Of a stretch of DNA of 19,785 nucleotides, positions 7,237 through 15,051 are shown one piece after another. The stretch's first letter is position 1. Each line of letters starts with the position of its first letter. Origin of the DNA: JABMMZ01 sp044357345 (lineage in GTDB: Bacteria > Bacteroidota > Bacteroidia > NS11-12g > UBA955); the NCBI GenBank assembly GCA_044357345.1, contig JBIKPR010000053.1, forward strand, positions 1 through 19,785. The letters run 5' to 3'. The notes under the pieces are model-generated. The model made no database searches and was not told where the DNA came from. It saw only the letters and a list, made by a program, of their open reading frames with translations. The translations under genes and the position numbers were made by a program.

Positions 7237-7677
7237 ATGGAAGAAAATGATGACTTTATCTTAGATCCTTTAAAAAGTGATGCTATTTACCAAGGGGTAG
7301 ATAAGTTTTCGCCAATACCCTTGTCGGTGTCGTCTCCCAAGATAGAACCGATTGACAAAAGATTGTTGAAGGCGAATGCATACGAAACGATGCAGCACCA
7401 AGCGCATCAACAAATATCCATGTTGAAAAAGCAAGCGGATTTAATCATTGAACAAGCAAGATTAATTGAAGAAAGATTAATAATTTCTAGAAAAATTTAT
7501 GAGGCCGATTTAAATTTTGAACCCGTTATTGGTACAGTTTATCATGTATATGAAAAAAAGGGTAAAACGGTCTTGTCTATCATTTCACCTATTGAATGGG
7601 GTAAAAAACAGGCATATGAAAGACATGTTTGCTCTGCAAGATTATTAGCAGACAAAAGTTGGGAACTGTTGAAATAA
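7237..7677 (+). CDS. DUF2452 family protein
   Basis: The protein has 146 residues and is cytoplasmic. The central helix (AYETMQHQAHQQISMLKKQA and on through EQARLIEERLIISRKIYEA) leads into the conserved block FEPVIGTVYHVYEKKGKTV, then LSIISPIEWGKK and the ending SARLLADKSWELL. This order is that of DUF2452, small proteins of unknown function found in many bacteria. The first 40 residues are variable and acidic. The ATG at 7237 is clear and is the first in frame. It is divergent from the peroxidase, with 45 bases between the start codons; no exact -7 box is seen on this strand. A spacing of 42 bases to the flippase, which has its own -7 box, suggests separate transcription. Confidence 0.88.
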   Translation: MEENDDFILDPLKSDAIYQGVDKFSPIPLSVSSPKIEPIDKRLLKANAYETMQHQAHQQISMLKKQADLIIEQARLIEERLIISRKIYEADLNFEPVIGTVYHVYEKKGKTVLSIISPIEWGKKQAYERHVCSARLLADKSWELLK

Positions 7678-7705
7678 TTTCAAACAAGCTAGCTTGATTA
7701 TCCTA

Positions 7706-7713
7706 TATCTTTG
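7706..7713 (+). promoter_or_regulatory. Predicted -7 element for the envelope cluster
   Basis: TATCTTTG matches TAnnTTTG exactly. The TTG at 7711, which is the longest possible start of the flippase, is part of this box. A start of transcription a few bases downstream would fall at or next to GTG 7720. No clear -33 TTTG is present at the expected distance. Confidence 0.45.
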
Positions 7714-7719
7714 TCCTCG

Positions 7720-9165
7720 GTGGGACTAATTCGCAAACTAGCATCTCAAACAGCAATCTATGGTCTAAGCTCTATGCTTGGGAGATTTATCAATTTTTTA
7801 TTGGTAATTCCTCACACACAGTATTTAAAAACCGTGAATTCGTATGGTGATATAACCACCATCTTTTCTTTCATGGCATTTTTTAATGTCATTTTAACAT
7901 ATGGCATGGAAACGTCCTATTTTAACTTCATTAGGAATGGTAAAGATTCTAAATTGGTCTATAGCAATGCTCAAAAGAGCCTATTGTTCACTACTTTAAT
8001 TTTTGCTATTTCTGTCTATTTTTTCGCACCTCAATGTGCAGATTTCATTGGATTTGAAGGACAAAAAGAATATGTTTATATATGTCTAATTTTTTTAGTC
8101 TTTGATACTTTGTCAGCCCTGCCTTTTGCGCGACTTAGGTATGAAGAAAAGCCACTAAAATATGCAGCAATTAAATTGATAAATATTGGTGTAAACATTT
8201 CCCTTAATTTATTTTTCTTAAAAGCTACACCTAATGTCTTAGCTAATTTTGACCAAGTTTCCCTAATACTTATAGCAAACGCTATTGCCAGTTTTATATC
8301 CTTTTTAATTCTTGCACCTATTGTTTTCCAAATCAGCAACCCATTTGATAAGGAGCTATTCAAAGAAATGCTAAAGTATTCCTGGCCTTTAATATTCGTT
8401 GGTTTAGCAGGCATTGTTAATGAAACACTCGATAGAACATTACTAAAAAAATTACTTCCAGCCCCTGAAGGTTCATATCAGAATGGTATTTATGGTGCAT
8501 TTTACAAACTAACCATGGTTATTACAATGTTTGTGCAAGCATTTAGATTTGCTGCTGAACCATTATTCTTTAAACAAAAAGAATCCAAAGATTCTAGAGA
8601 AAATTATGCACTGGTTATGTATTGGTTTATTGCCGTTTGTACTTTCATTTTTCTCGCGTGTGTGTTTTTTATAGAACCATTGGCCCATTTATTTATTAAA
8701 AACGAAGCGTTTTTTGAAAATCCGAACGGTTTATACATAGTTCCAATTCTCCTGTTAGCCAATATGTTCTTGGGCATTTATTACAATTTAAGTATTTGGT
8801 ACAGGTTTACAAACAACACCAAACTTGGGGCTGTTTTGGCAATTTCTGGTGCCGCTTTAACAATCGTATTGAATATTGCACTTATACCGATTTGGGGATT
8901 TGTTGCATGTGCCTGGATTACCTTAATTGTATATGCACTGATGTGCGTAGCTTCTTACATTCTTGGCCATTTTCATTATCAAGTTCCATATTTTCTAGTC
9001 AAATACATCATACTGATCATTGCTTCTGTATGCATTTGGCTGCTTTCAAAAGAAATCGTTAGTCATATTCATGTCAAAAGCATGGAAATAACAATATACT
9101 TGTTCTTGCTTGCGTTGATGCTGTTGATAATTTGGATGTTACAACCTAAGAGAAAAATTACTTAA
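7720..9165 (+). CDS. Polysaccharide/oligosaccharide flippase (MOP/MATE superfamily)
   Basis: From GTG 7720 the protein has 481 residues; a TTG at 7711 would add three. It has about 14 hydrophobic helices. The N-terminus, GLIRKLASQTAIYGLSSMLG then RFINFLLVIPHTQYL, is the typical first helix of Wzx-like flippases of the Bacteroidota, and YGDITTIFSFMAFFNVILTY with GMETSYFNF follows as the second. EEKPLKYA and the long central FRFAAEPLFFKQKE also fit this family. Such proteins move undecaprenyl-linked glycans or lipid II-like intermediates across the inner membrane; the actual substrate cannot be told. It heads a plus-strand run of envelope genes, and its TAA overlaps the -7 box of dut. The GTG start is preferred because the TTG lies inside a promoter box. 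Confidence 0.88.
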   Translation: MGLIRKLASQTAIYGLSSMLGRFINFLLVIPHTQYLKTVNSYGDITTIFSFMAFFNVILTYGMETSYFNFIRNGKDSKLVYSNAQKSLLFTTLIFAISVYFFAPQCADFIGFEGQKEYVYICLIFLVFDTLSALPFARLRYEEKPLKYAAIKLINIGVNISLNLFFLKATPNVLANFDQVSLILIANAIASFISFLILAPIVFQISNPFDKELFKEMLKYSWPLIFVGLAGIVNETLDRTLLKKLLPAPEGSYQNGIYGAFYKLTMVITMFVQAFRFAAEPLFFKQKESKDSRENYALVMYWFIAVCTFIFLACVFFIEPLAHLFIKNEAFFENPNGLYIVPILLLANMFLGIYYNLSIWYRFTNNTKLGAVLAISGAALTIVLNIALIPIWGFVACAWITLIVYALMCVASYILGHFHYQVPYFLVKYIILIIASVCIWLLSKEIVSHIHVKSMEITIYLFLLALMLLIIWMLQPKRKIT

Positions 9166-9170
9166 ATTTG
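9163..9170 (+). promoter_or_regulatory. Predicted internal promoter for dut
   Basis: TAAATTTG matches TAnnTTTG exactly, and its first three bases are the stop codon of the flippase. It lies 15 bases before the TTG at 9186. The -33 region (TGTTA near 9137-9141) is weak. Confidence 0.45.
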
Positions 9171-9185
9171 CAAACCTTTAATATT

Positions 9186-9620
9186 TTGAAAGTTAAAATC
9201 ATAAATCAAGGAGCCTATCCAATCCCATCCTACCAGACTGAACAATCTGCTGGGGCTGATTTATATGCTAACATTTCAGAAGCAATTTCAATTAATCCAT
9301 TTGAACGGGTATTGGTTCCAACTGGGTTAATCATCGAATTGCCTATTAATTTTGAAGCTCAGATTAGACCAAGAAGTGGTTTAGCATTCAAACATGGAAT
9401 AACAGTACTTAATTCTCCCGGTACTATTGATGCAGATTACAGAGGTGAAATTAAAGTTTTACTAATAAATTTAGGACAAGAAGAATATAAAATTCAACCT
9501 GGTGAAAGGATAGCTCAAATGGTTATTGCAAGCTGTTTACAAGCTGATTTTCAAATTGAATCAGACCTTAGTGTTACTGAAAGAGGTGCAGGTGGATATG
9601 GACATACAGGAAATAAATAA
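9186..9620 (+). CDS. dut: Deoxyuridine 5'-triphosphate nucleotidohydrolase (dUTPase)
   Basis: The protein hydrolyses dUTP to dUMP and pyrophosphate, keeping uracil out of DNA and feeding dTTP synthesis. From TTG 9186 it has 144 residues, the normal size for the trimeric family. All five motifs are in order: SAGADLYAN (I), RPRSGLA (II), GTIDADYRGEIKVLLIN with the uracil-specifying tyrosine (III), PGERIAQMVIA (IV) and ERGAGGYGHTG (V), where His replaces the more usual Ser of the P-loop-like tail. The start is set by the conserved opening KVKIINQGAYPIPSYQTE. A longer frame from TTG 9168 would begin inside the -7 box and add six residues that do not fit the family. It sits among envelope genes but is a housekeeping enzyme. 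Confidence 0.95.
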   Translation: MKVKIINQGAYPIPSYQTEQSAGADLYANISEAISINPFERVLVPTGLIIELPINFEAQIRPRSGLAFKHGITVLNSPGTIDADYRGEIKVLLINLGQEEYKIQPGERIAQMVIASCLQADFQIESDLSVTERGAGGYGHTGNK

Positions 9621-9633
9621 AAATAGAATTTAA

Positions 9634-10641
9634 ATGAGTGGAATGAATATAATAATCCCGATGGCTGGCATGGGCAAACGCATGAGGCCTCATACCTTAA
9701 CTATCCCTAAACCGTTAATCCCTATCGCTGGAAAACCAATTGTTCAAAGATTGGTTGAAGACATTGCCTCAGTTTGCAATGATAAAATAAATGAGGTTGC
9801 ATTTGTCATAGGCGATTTCGGTCATGAAGTTGAAATGCAATTGTTAAGTATTGCTGAAAGCATTGGTGCAGAAGGTAGAATTTATTACCAAGACCAAGCT
9901 CTAGGCACTGCACATGCAGTAATGTGCGCTACCCCTGCACTAACTGGCGAAGTAATTGTTGCATTTGCCGACACCTTATTCAAAGCAGAATTTGACCTTG
10001 ATAAATCAGCTGATGGAACCATTTGGGTGCATAAAGTAGCGAATCCAAGTCAATTTGGTGTTGTTAAGCTAGATGCAGATAACAGCATTTCTGACTTTAT
10101 TGAAAAACCAACTGAATTTATTTCTGATCTTGCAATTATTGGTATTTATTATTTTAAAGATGGAGATAATTTACTAGATGAAATTCAATATTTGGTTGAC
10201 AATGATATCAAAGAAAAAGGTGAATATCAACTTACCAACGCTTTGGAAAACATGAAAAACAAAGGGCTGGTATTTAGACCTGGTGAAGTTGAAGAATGGC
10301 TTGATTGTGGAAATAAAGATGCAACAGTTAATACCAATCAAAGGATTTTGGAAATTAAAAAAACAGAATTCGATAACTCTCAATCAAACAAAGCTGGGGT
10401 AACCATTATTGAACCATGTTTTATTGACAAAGAGGTAATTTTGGAAAATTGTACCGTTGGCCCGCATGTAAGCATAGGAATGAAAAGTACAATTAAAAAT
10501 TCTACCATTTCAAATAGTATTATTCAAACCAATTGCGATATCGAAAATACTTCATTTACAAACAGTTTAATTGGAAACCATGTAACCATAAAAGGTAATT
10601 GTAATGAGTTAAGTATCGGCGATTACAGCACATTAAATTGA
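9634..10641 (+). CDS. Sugar-phosphate nucleotidyltransferase
   Basis: The protein has 335 residues. The N-terminal nucleotidyltransferase domain (about 4-240) has the signature IIPMAGMGKRMRPHTLTIPK (6-25) followed by PLIPIAGKPI, the QDQALGTAHAV nucleobase-binding segment, and FADTLFKA, where the metal-binding Asp sits. EKP, GEYQLTNAL and EEWLDCGNKDA complete the catalytic set. The C-terminal part (about 255-335) shows isoleucine-rich hexapeptides (IIEPCFIDKEVILENCTVG, ISNSIIQTNCDIENT) of a short left-handed beta-helix. It makes an NDP-sugar from NTP and a sugar-1-phosphate, as RmlA, GlmU or GlgC relatives do; the sugar is not decidable here. It begins 13 bases after dut and ends six bases before the next gene. 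A second ATG at 9643 is an alternative start. Confidence 0.9.
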   Translation: MSGMNIIIPMAGMGKRMRPHTLTIPKPLIPIAGKPIVQRLVEDIASVCNDKINEVAFVIGDFGHEVEMQLLSIAESIGAEGRIYYQDQALGTAHAVMCATPALTGEVIVAFADTLFKAEFDLDKSADGTIWVHKVANPSQFGVVKLDADNSISDFIEKPTEFISDLAIIGIYYFKDGDNLLDEIQYLVDNDIKEKGEYQLTNALENMKNKGLVFRPGEVEEWLDCGNKDATVNTNQRILEIKKTEFDNSQSNKAGVTIIEPCFIDKEVILENCTVGPHVSIGMKSTIKNSTISNSIIQTNCDIENTSFTNSLIGNHVTIKGNCNELSIGDYSTLN

Positions 10642-10647
10642 TTTCTA

Positions 10648-12177
10648 TTGAAAAACAGATTACATATTGCTTTCATGATTTTTGTATCAGGAAGTATTCT
10701 GTTTTCTGAAGGTTGTAAACTACCCTATAAAAAAAAAGTACATTCTGATGCTTCCGGCAACGTCAAACAAGTAAGTTTTGATGATTACTTTATTGATGCT
10801 TGTACCCAATTTGGAAATGCTAATTATACCTTATCCATTAAAAATCTGGAAAAATGTGTTAGTCTAAAGCCAGATGAAGCCTCCATTTATTACCAATTAA
10901 GTAAAAATTACAACGAATTATCTAACACAAATTTAAGCTTGCAAAATGCAATGAAAGCTTATGATTTGGCTCCAGTGAATACTTATTATAGTTTATGGTA
11001 TGCAGAAAAATTAAGTGAAAATGGCAATTTAAATGAAGCGATAAAAGTACTTTCTAAAACTTTTTCTCAAAATACCAAGAATGAACAAGTATTAAAGGCT
11101 TTAGATGCATTGTACGTTCGCAATACAAATCCTATTCAAGATAGAATTGATATTTGGTTGAAATATAAGTTAAATGCTGGCTATAAACTTAACTCGACGC
11201 TTAAACTCATTGAATTCTATATTCAAATTAAAGATTTTGCATCTGCTCATTTATTATATGATGAAATTAAAAAAGCAAGTCCTCTGAAGTATAAATATTA
11301 CATTGATGATGCAAACCTATATCTTCAAGAAAATGATGAAAAACGCGCTTTTGAAAATTTCGAAAAGGCAATTGCACTCAATCCCGACAATTTCAACCTA
11401 AATTATTCATTATTCAAATTAAAGGCGGCCAAAAAAGCAATAATTGAAGCAAATACTTATTTAAACAATGCCTTTTCTGACCCATTAACAAGCCTGGATA
11501 TAAAACTAGATGTTTGTAAACAAATTAACCAAAAGATCAATGCAGATACTAGCTATCTAGTTTATGCAAATGTGCTAGCGCTTTGCTTGGTTAAAAACTA
11601 TCCTGAAAACCCTAAGTCTTTATCAGTAGCAGCAATTTATTTTGAACAAATCAATCTATTTAAGGATGCTCTAAAATGTTATACAAAAATTAATGAAATT
11701 AGTCCTGGCATGTATGATGCTTGGCTTGGTTCAATAAAAATGTCCAACCATTTAATGCAGTTTAAAAGCACAATTGACATTGCAAATCAAGCCTTAGAAT
11801 ACTACCCTAATGTGGCGTTAATATACTTGGAGGCCGCAAGAGCTTGCAATGCAGTTAAGGAATACTCGAAAGCCATTGAATTCGAAAAAAGTGGACTGAG
11901 TTTTGCTTTTGATCCAAATGTTAAAGGCAAATTGCTCCTAGAGCAAGGGATTTCATATTTTAAACTAAAACAGTTTAAAGATGCTGAAACTACCCTGCAA
12001 GAAGCGCTAAGTCTAAACAACAAAGATCCAAATGTATTTGATCATTTAGGAAATGTATTTTATGCATTGAATTCTATCGATAAAGCAGTAGAATATTGGA
12101 AAAAAGCACTAACATTGGGATTGGTTTCTCCTACAATTGATAAAAAAATAAAAGATGGTAAATATTTTGAACAATAA
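10648..12177 (+). CDS. TPR-repeat lipoprotein
   Basis: The protein has 509 residues. It starts at TTG 10648, followed by a signal peptide (MKNRLHIAFMIFVSGSILFS) that leads to Cys23 in a somewhat unusual lipobox (SEGC), so it is probably a lipoprotein. From about residue 45 onward the protein is helical with repeated TPR patterns, for example YTLSIKNLEKCVSLKPDEA, the pair YYQLSKNYNELSNTNLSLQN, and near the end YFKLKQFKDAETTLQEALSL and FYALNSIDKAVEYWKKALTL. I count about ten units, some degenerate. TPR lipoproteins scaffold envelope complexes. The gene lies six bases after the nucleotidyltransferase and its last 23 bases overlap the DUF4292 gene. The partner is unknown, but the neighbours suggest envelope assembly. 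Confidence 0.88.
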   Translation: MKNRLHIAFMIFVSGSILFSEGCKLPYKKKVHSDASGNVKQVSFDDYFIDACTQFGNANYTLSIKNLEKCVSLKPDEASIYYQLSKNYNELSNTNLSLQNAMKAYDLAPVNTYYSLWYAEKLSENGNLNEAIKVLSKTFSQNTKNEQVLKALDALYVRNTNPIQDRIDIWLKYKLNAGYKLNSTLKLIEFYIQIKDFASAHLLYDEIKKASPLKYKYYIDDANLYLQENDEKRAFENFEKAIALNPDNFNLNYSLFKLKAAKKAIIEANTYLNNAFSDPLTSLDIKLDVCKQINQKINADTSYLVYANVLALCLVKNYPENPKSLSVAAIYFEQINLFKDALKCYTKINEISPGMYDAWLGSIKMSNHLMQFKSTIDIANQALEYYPNVALIYLEAARACNAVKEYSKAIEFEKSGLSFAFDPNVKGKLLLEQGISYFKLKQFKDAETTLQEALSLNNKDPNVFDHLGNVFYALNSIDKAVEYWKKALTLGLVSPTIDKKIKDGKYFEQ

Positions 12178-12949
12178 GAAAATTGGAATTTTATTCATTA
12201 TAATTTTTCTTGCTTCTTGTGCGAGTAAGAAAAATAAAATAACCGCTCCTCCCGTTGTTAAGTTAGATATTGATTCAGCCATACACAATCCCACAGCATC
12301 TGATATTCTCTCTTTTACATTAAAACCATGGACCTATTTTTCATCTAAAGTTGATTTTGATTTTAGGCAGACAGATGGTAAAAAAATTAGCGCAAATGGC
12401 AGCATAAGGATGTATAAAGATTCTCTAATTTGGATATCAGCTGGTATGTTTGGCATTGAGGGATATAGAATTTTAATTAACAATGATTCTGTTATCATTT
12501 TAAATAAGTTAGAAAAAAAATACTCCATTTATAAAACAAGTGAGTTTAAAGGTTTATCAGATATTGCCCTAACTGTTTCACAAATCCAAAATATCATCAT
12601 AGCAAATCCAATTTATGCATTAAAATTGTACCAAATCGCTTTGCAAAATGATGCTCAAATTTCTATTCGATATCCTCAACCAAAATACAATACATCACAT
12701 GCCTTTAATAAGCAATCTTATACAATAGATTCAAGTAATTTGGATGATAATTTAAATCCCAATTATGCCAAAATAACTTATTCAGAGTATGCCGTATTTA
12801 ACACACACAACTTCCCAGTCTTTACCTTTATACAATCTAAGTTTAACAATAAAAATATTGAGTTAGAATTAAAATATTCAGATATAGATTTTGAAACACT
12901 TTTAAATTTTCCATGTCAAATACCTTCATCATATGAAAAAACCAATTAA
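12155..12949 (+). CDS. DUF4292 lipoprotein
   Basis: The protein has 264 residues with a clear lipoprotein signal: basic start, IGILFIIIFLASC, Cys22. The rest matches my recollection of DUF4292: a linker, then TLKPWTYFSSKVDFDFRQTD, GSIRMYKDSLIWISA, FGIEGYRILINNDSVIILNK and KKYSIYK. These alternate strands of a curved beta sheet, similar in feel to the LolA/LolB lipoprotein carriers; that resemblance is inference. It probably sits at the outer membrane facing the periplasm. The ATG at 12155 overlaps the TPR gene by 23 bases; a TTG at 12167 would give an equally good signal peptide. It overlaps the EnvC-like gene by 17 bases, so the three are likely to be coupled. Confidence 0.88.
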   Translation: MVNILNNKKIGILFIIIFLASCASKKNKITAPPVVKLDIDSAIHNPTASDILSFTLKPWTYFSSKVDFDFRQTDGKKISANGSIRMYKDSLIWISAGMFGIEGYRILINNDSVIILNKLEKKYSIYKTSEFKGLSDIALTVSQIQNIIIANPIYALKLYQIALQNDAQISIRYPQPKYNTSHAFNKQSYTIDSSNLDDNLNPNYAKITYSEYAVFNTHNFPVFTFIQSKFNNKNIELELKYSDIDFETLLNFPCQIPSSYEKTN

Positions 12950-14192
12950 TAAAATTCTATTCTTTGTTTTATTTTTTGCGTTTGCCTTTAGCAGTGATGG
13001 GCAAACAAAAAAAGATCTGGAGAAACAGCGAAAAAAGACTGAGGAGGAAATTGCTTTAACTAAAGAAATCCTAAAAGAAACAAAAAACAAAAAGCAACAA
13101 AGTCTAAGAGAAATTGTTACAATTTCGAGACTAATTGAGAAAAGAGAAGAGTTAATCAATACCATTAATGAGGAAATTATCTACGTTAACAAAGATGTTG
13201 AAGGTAAAAAAAATGATATTGAAATTCTTAACAGCCAAATTGACTTAGAAAAAAAAAACTATGCCAAAGCGATTGTTCAATCATTCAAAAGTAAAAAAGT
13301 ATACAACAACTCTTTGTACCTCTTTGCGGCAAAATCATTTAATCAATTATTCCTAAGATTCCGTTTTAGTGCTTATTTAAATGCTGCACAGGAAAAATTT
13401 CTTTTTAGAATAAATGAAAAACGAAACGAGCTTGAAACCATACTTCAAGATTTACTCGGCCTTAAGGTTTCTAAAGAAAAATTAGCTGTCAATAAAAAAT
13501 CTGAGGTTAAAGAGCTAGAACAGGATAAAACGGCAAAAAACAAGGTTGTTGTAGCACTTACTGGGAAAGAGTCTGAATTAAAAAAGAACTTAGAAAAACA
13601 GAAAAAAGCTAAGGAAAATTTAAACGCACAGATTAACGCCATTATTGCAAAAGAAATTGCTGCTGCTAGGAAAAAAGCTGTAGATCAGAGATCAAGCTCT
13701 GGAAAAACTGATGGAAAAAGTACGACACAGAATAAATCCGAGAATTCGACTCCAAGTGTTACACCAGAAGTTAAACAATTATCAGATAACTTTGCCGCAA
13801 ATAAAGGTAGATTGCCTTGGCCTGTAGAAAAAGGATTCATCAGTGAACGTTTTGGCTCGCATGCCCATGAGAAACTAGATCAGGTTACCGTACAAAACAA
13901 TGGCATTGATATTCAAGCAAGCAGTGGATCTAACGCACGTTGCATTCACAAAGGCACTGTAACAGCAATTATAAATATTCCTGGAATGGGAAAAGCTGTA
14001 ATAGTCAACCATGGTGAATACTATACCGTTTATTCCAAACTGAGAGATGTGAGTGTGAGTCAAGGACAAACTGTATCCTTTAAACAAGTGATAGGCAGCA
14101 TTGCGGAAGATGAAGATGGAGCAACTGAAATTCATTTTGAAATTTGGTTTAATCAAGACAAACAAAACCCTGAGCTTTGGCTCGCAAGATAA
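12933..14192 (+). CDS. EnvC-like murein hydrolase activator (coiled coil plus degenerate LytM domain)
   Basis: The protein has 419 residues. A signal peptide (cleavage near residue 23, SSDGQ) is followed by a long charged coiled coil (about 25-115 and 155-250), a low-complexity linker (252-280) and a LytM/M23 domain (about 293-419). The layout equals E. coli EnvC, which activates cell-separation amidases. Two zinc ligands of active M23 peptidases are missing: the HxxxD histidine is Asn322 (NNGID, Asp326 kept), and the first His of HxH is Glu399 (EIHFE, His401 kept). The third motif reads YSKL instead of YxHL. So it is probably an activator, not a peptidase. The start overlaps the DUF4292 gene by 17 bases. 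It can be expected to act in the periplasm with an AmiC-type amidase encoded elsewhere. Confidence 0.9.
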   Translation: MKKPINKILFFVLFFAFAFSSDGQTKKDLEKQRKKTEEEIALTKEILKETKNKKQQSLREIVTISRLIEKREELINTINEEIIYVNKDVEGKKNDIEILNSQIDLEKKNYAKAIVQSFKSKKVYNNSLYLFAAKSFNQLFLRFRFSAYLNAAQEKFLFRINEKRNELETILQDLLGLKVSKEKLAVNKKSEVKELEQDKTAKNKVVVALTGKESELKKNLEKQKKAKENLNAQINAIIAKEIAAARKKAVDQRSSSGKTDGKSTTQNKSENSTPSVTPEVKQLSDNFAANKGRLPWPVEKGFISERFGSHAHEKLDQVTVQNNGIDIQASSGSNARCIHKGTVTAIINIPGMGKAVIVNHGEYYTVYSKLRDVSVSQGQTVSFKQVIGSIAEDEDGATEIHFEIWFNQDKQNPELWLAR

Positions 14193-14193
14193 A

Positions 14194-15051
14194 ATGGAAA
14201 ATAAAGAAATTAAGTCGGTAGGAATTGCAGGTGCAGGAACAATGGGTGCAGGTATTGCCTTGGTTTGCGCTCAAGCGAATTTCAAGGTTTTATTATTTGA
14301 TATCAATTCTAGCGTACTTGAAGCTGCTCAGAAAGCCAATCTAACAATTTTAAACAAAATGCTGGAAACAGGCCGAATTGATCAAAATTTATACAATTCG
14401 TGTCTCCAAAATATAGTTTATAGCAACAAATTAACAGAGTTAAAAGCAGATTTAATTATTGAAGCTATTATTGAAAAACCAGAAATTAAAATTTCTCTTT
14501 TTCAACAACTTATAGATTTGAATGGTGAGGAAACAATTTATGCAACCAATACATCTTCTATACCCATTACTCAAATAGCCGCTGGATTAAGTTTGCCTCA
14601 AAATGTAATAGGAATTCACTTTTTCAATCCAGCACACATTATGAAATTAGTGGAAGTAATTAAAGGGGCTAAAACAGATCAAATTGTTGTTAACCGTTCG
14701 GTTAATTTCGTTAAAGCACTTAAAAAACAGGCAGTTGTAGCTGCAGATGCACCTGGGTTCATAGTCAATAGAATTGCAAGATTGTACTATGTTGAATCCT
14801 TAAAAGCACTAGAGGAAAATGTTTGTGATTTTCAAATAATAGATGGAATCATGGAATCATGTGGATTTAAAATGGGCCCATTTAAATTAATGGATTTAAT
14901 AGGTGTAGACACCAACTATTCAGTAACTGAAAGTCAGTTTAAATTGTTTAATTATGAGGCCCGATTTAGGCCAAGTAGAATACAAAAACAAAAAGTAGAA
15001 GCTGGTCTAAATGGCAGAAAAACCAAGGAAGGATTTTACAATTATGAATAA
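14194..15051 (+). CDS. 3-hydroxyacyl-CoA (3-hydroxybutyryl-CoA) dehydrogenase
   Basis: The protein has 285 residues from ATG 14194, the usual size for the stand-alone enzyme. The N-terminal Rossmann domain has GAGTMGAG (13-20) for NAD(P). The catalytic set follows: Ser121/122 in NTSS, His142 in HFFNPAHIMK, Glu154 in LVEVI, Asn192 in GFIVNR. The C-terminal helical domain ends in NGRKTKEGFYNY, as in most members. It interconverts 3-hydroxyacyl-CoA (often 3-hydroxybutyryl-CoA) and 3-oxoacyl-CoA, in fatty acid oxidation, butyrate-type metabolism or phenylacetate degradation. A longer open frame reaches back to TTG 14101, but those 31 codons lie in another frame of the EnvC-like gene. The stop of that gene is one base upstream of this ATG, and the next gene overlaps this one by eight bases. 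Confidence 0.92.
   Translation: MENKEIKSVGIAGAGTMGAGIALVCAQANFKVLLFDINSSVLEAAQKANLTILNKMLETGRIDQNLYNSCLQNIVYSNKLTELKADLIIEAIIEKPEIKISLFQQLIDLNGEETIYATNTSSIPITQIAAGLSLPQNVIGIHFFNPAHIMKLVEVIKGAKTDQIVVNRSVNFVKALKKQAVVAADAPGFIVNRIARLYYVESLKALEENVCDFQIIDGIMESCGFKMGPFKLMDLIGVDTNYSVTESQFKLFNYEARFRPSRIQKQKVEAGLNGRKTKEGFYNYE

Noticed and set aside
8076..8414. Minus-strand ORF of 112 residues
   Set aside because: It lies fully inside the flippase gene, and its sequence shows no domain or start context.
13875..14165. Minus-strand ORF of 96 residues
   Set aside because: It is antisense to the conserved LytM domain; a shadow frame.
14101..14193. N-terminal extension of the acyl-CoA dehydrogenase
   Set aside because: It overlaps the EnvC-like coding region, and the family starts just before the GxGxxG loop, at ATG 14194.
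15011..15043. N-terminal extension of the Rieske-like lipoprotein
   Set aside because: It would place 11 residues before a normal lipoprotein signal peptide and lies in the dehydrogenase gene.
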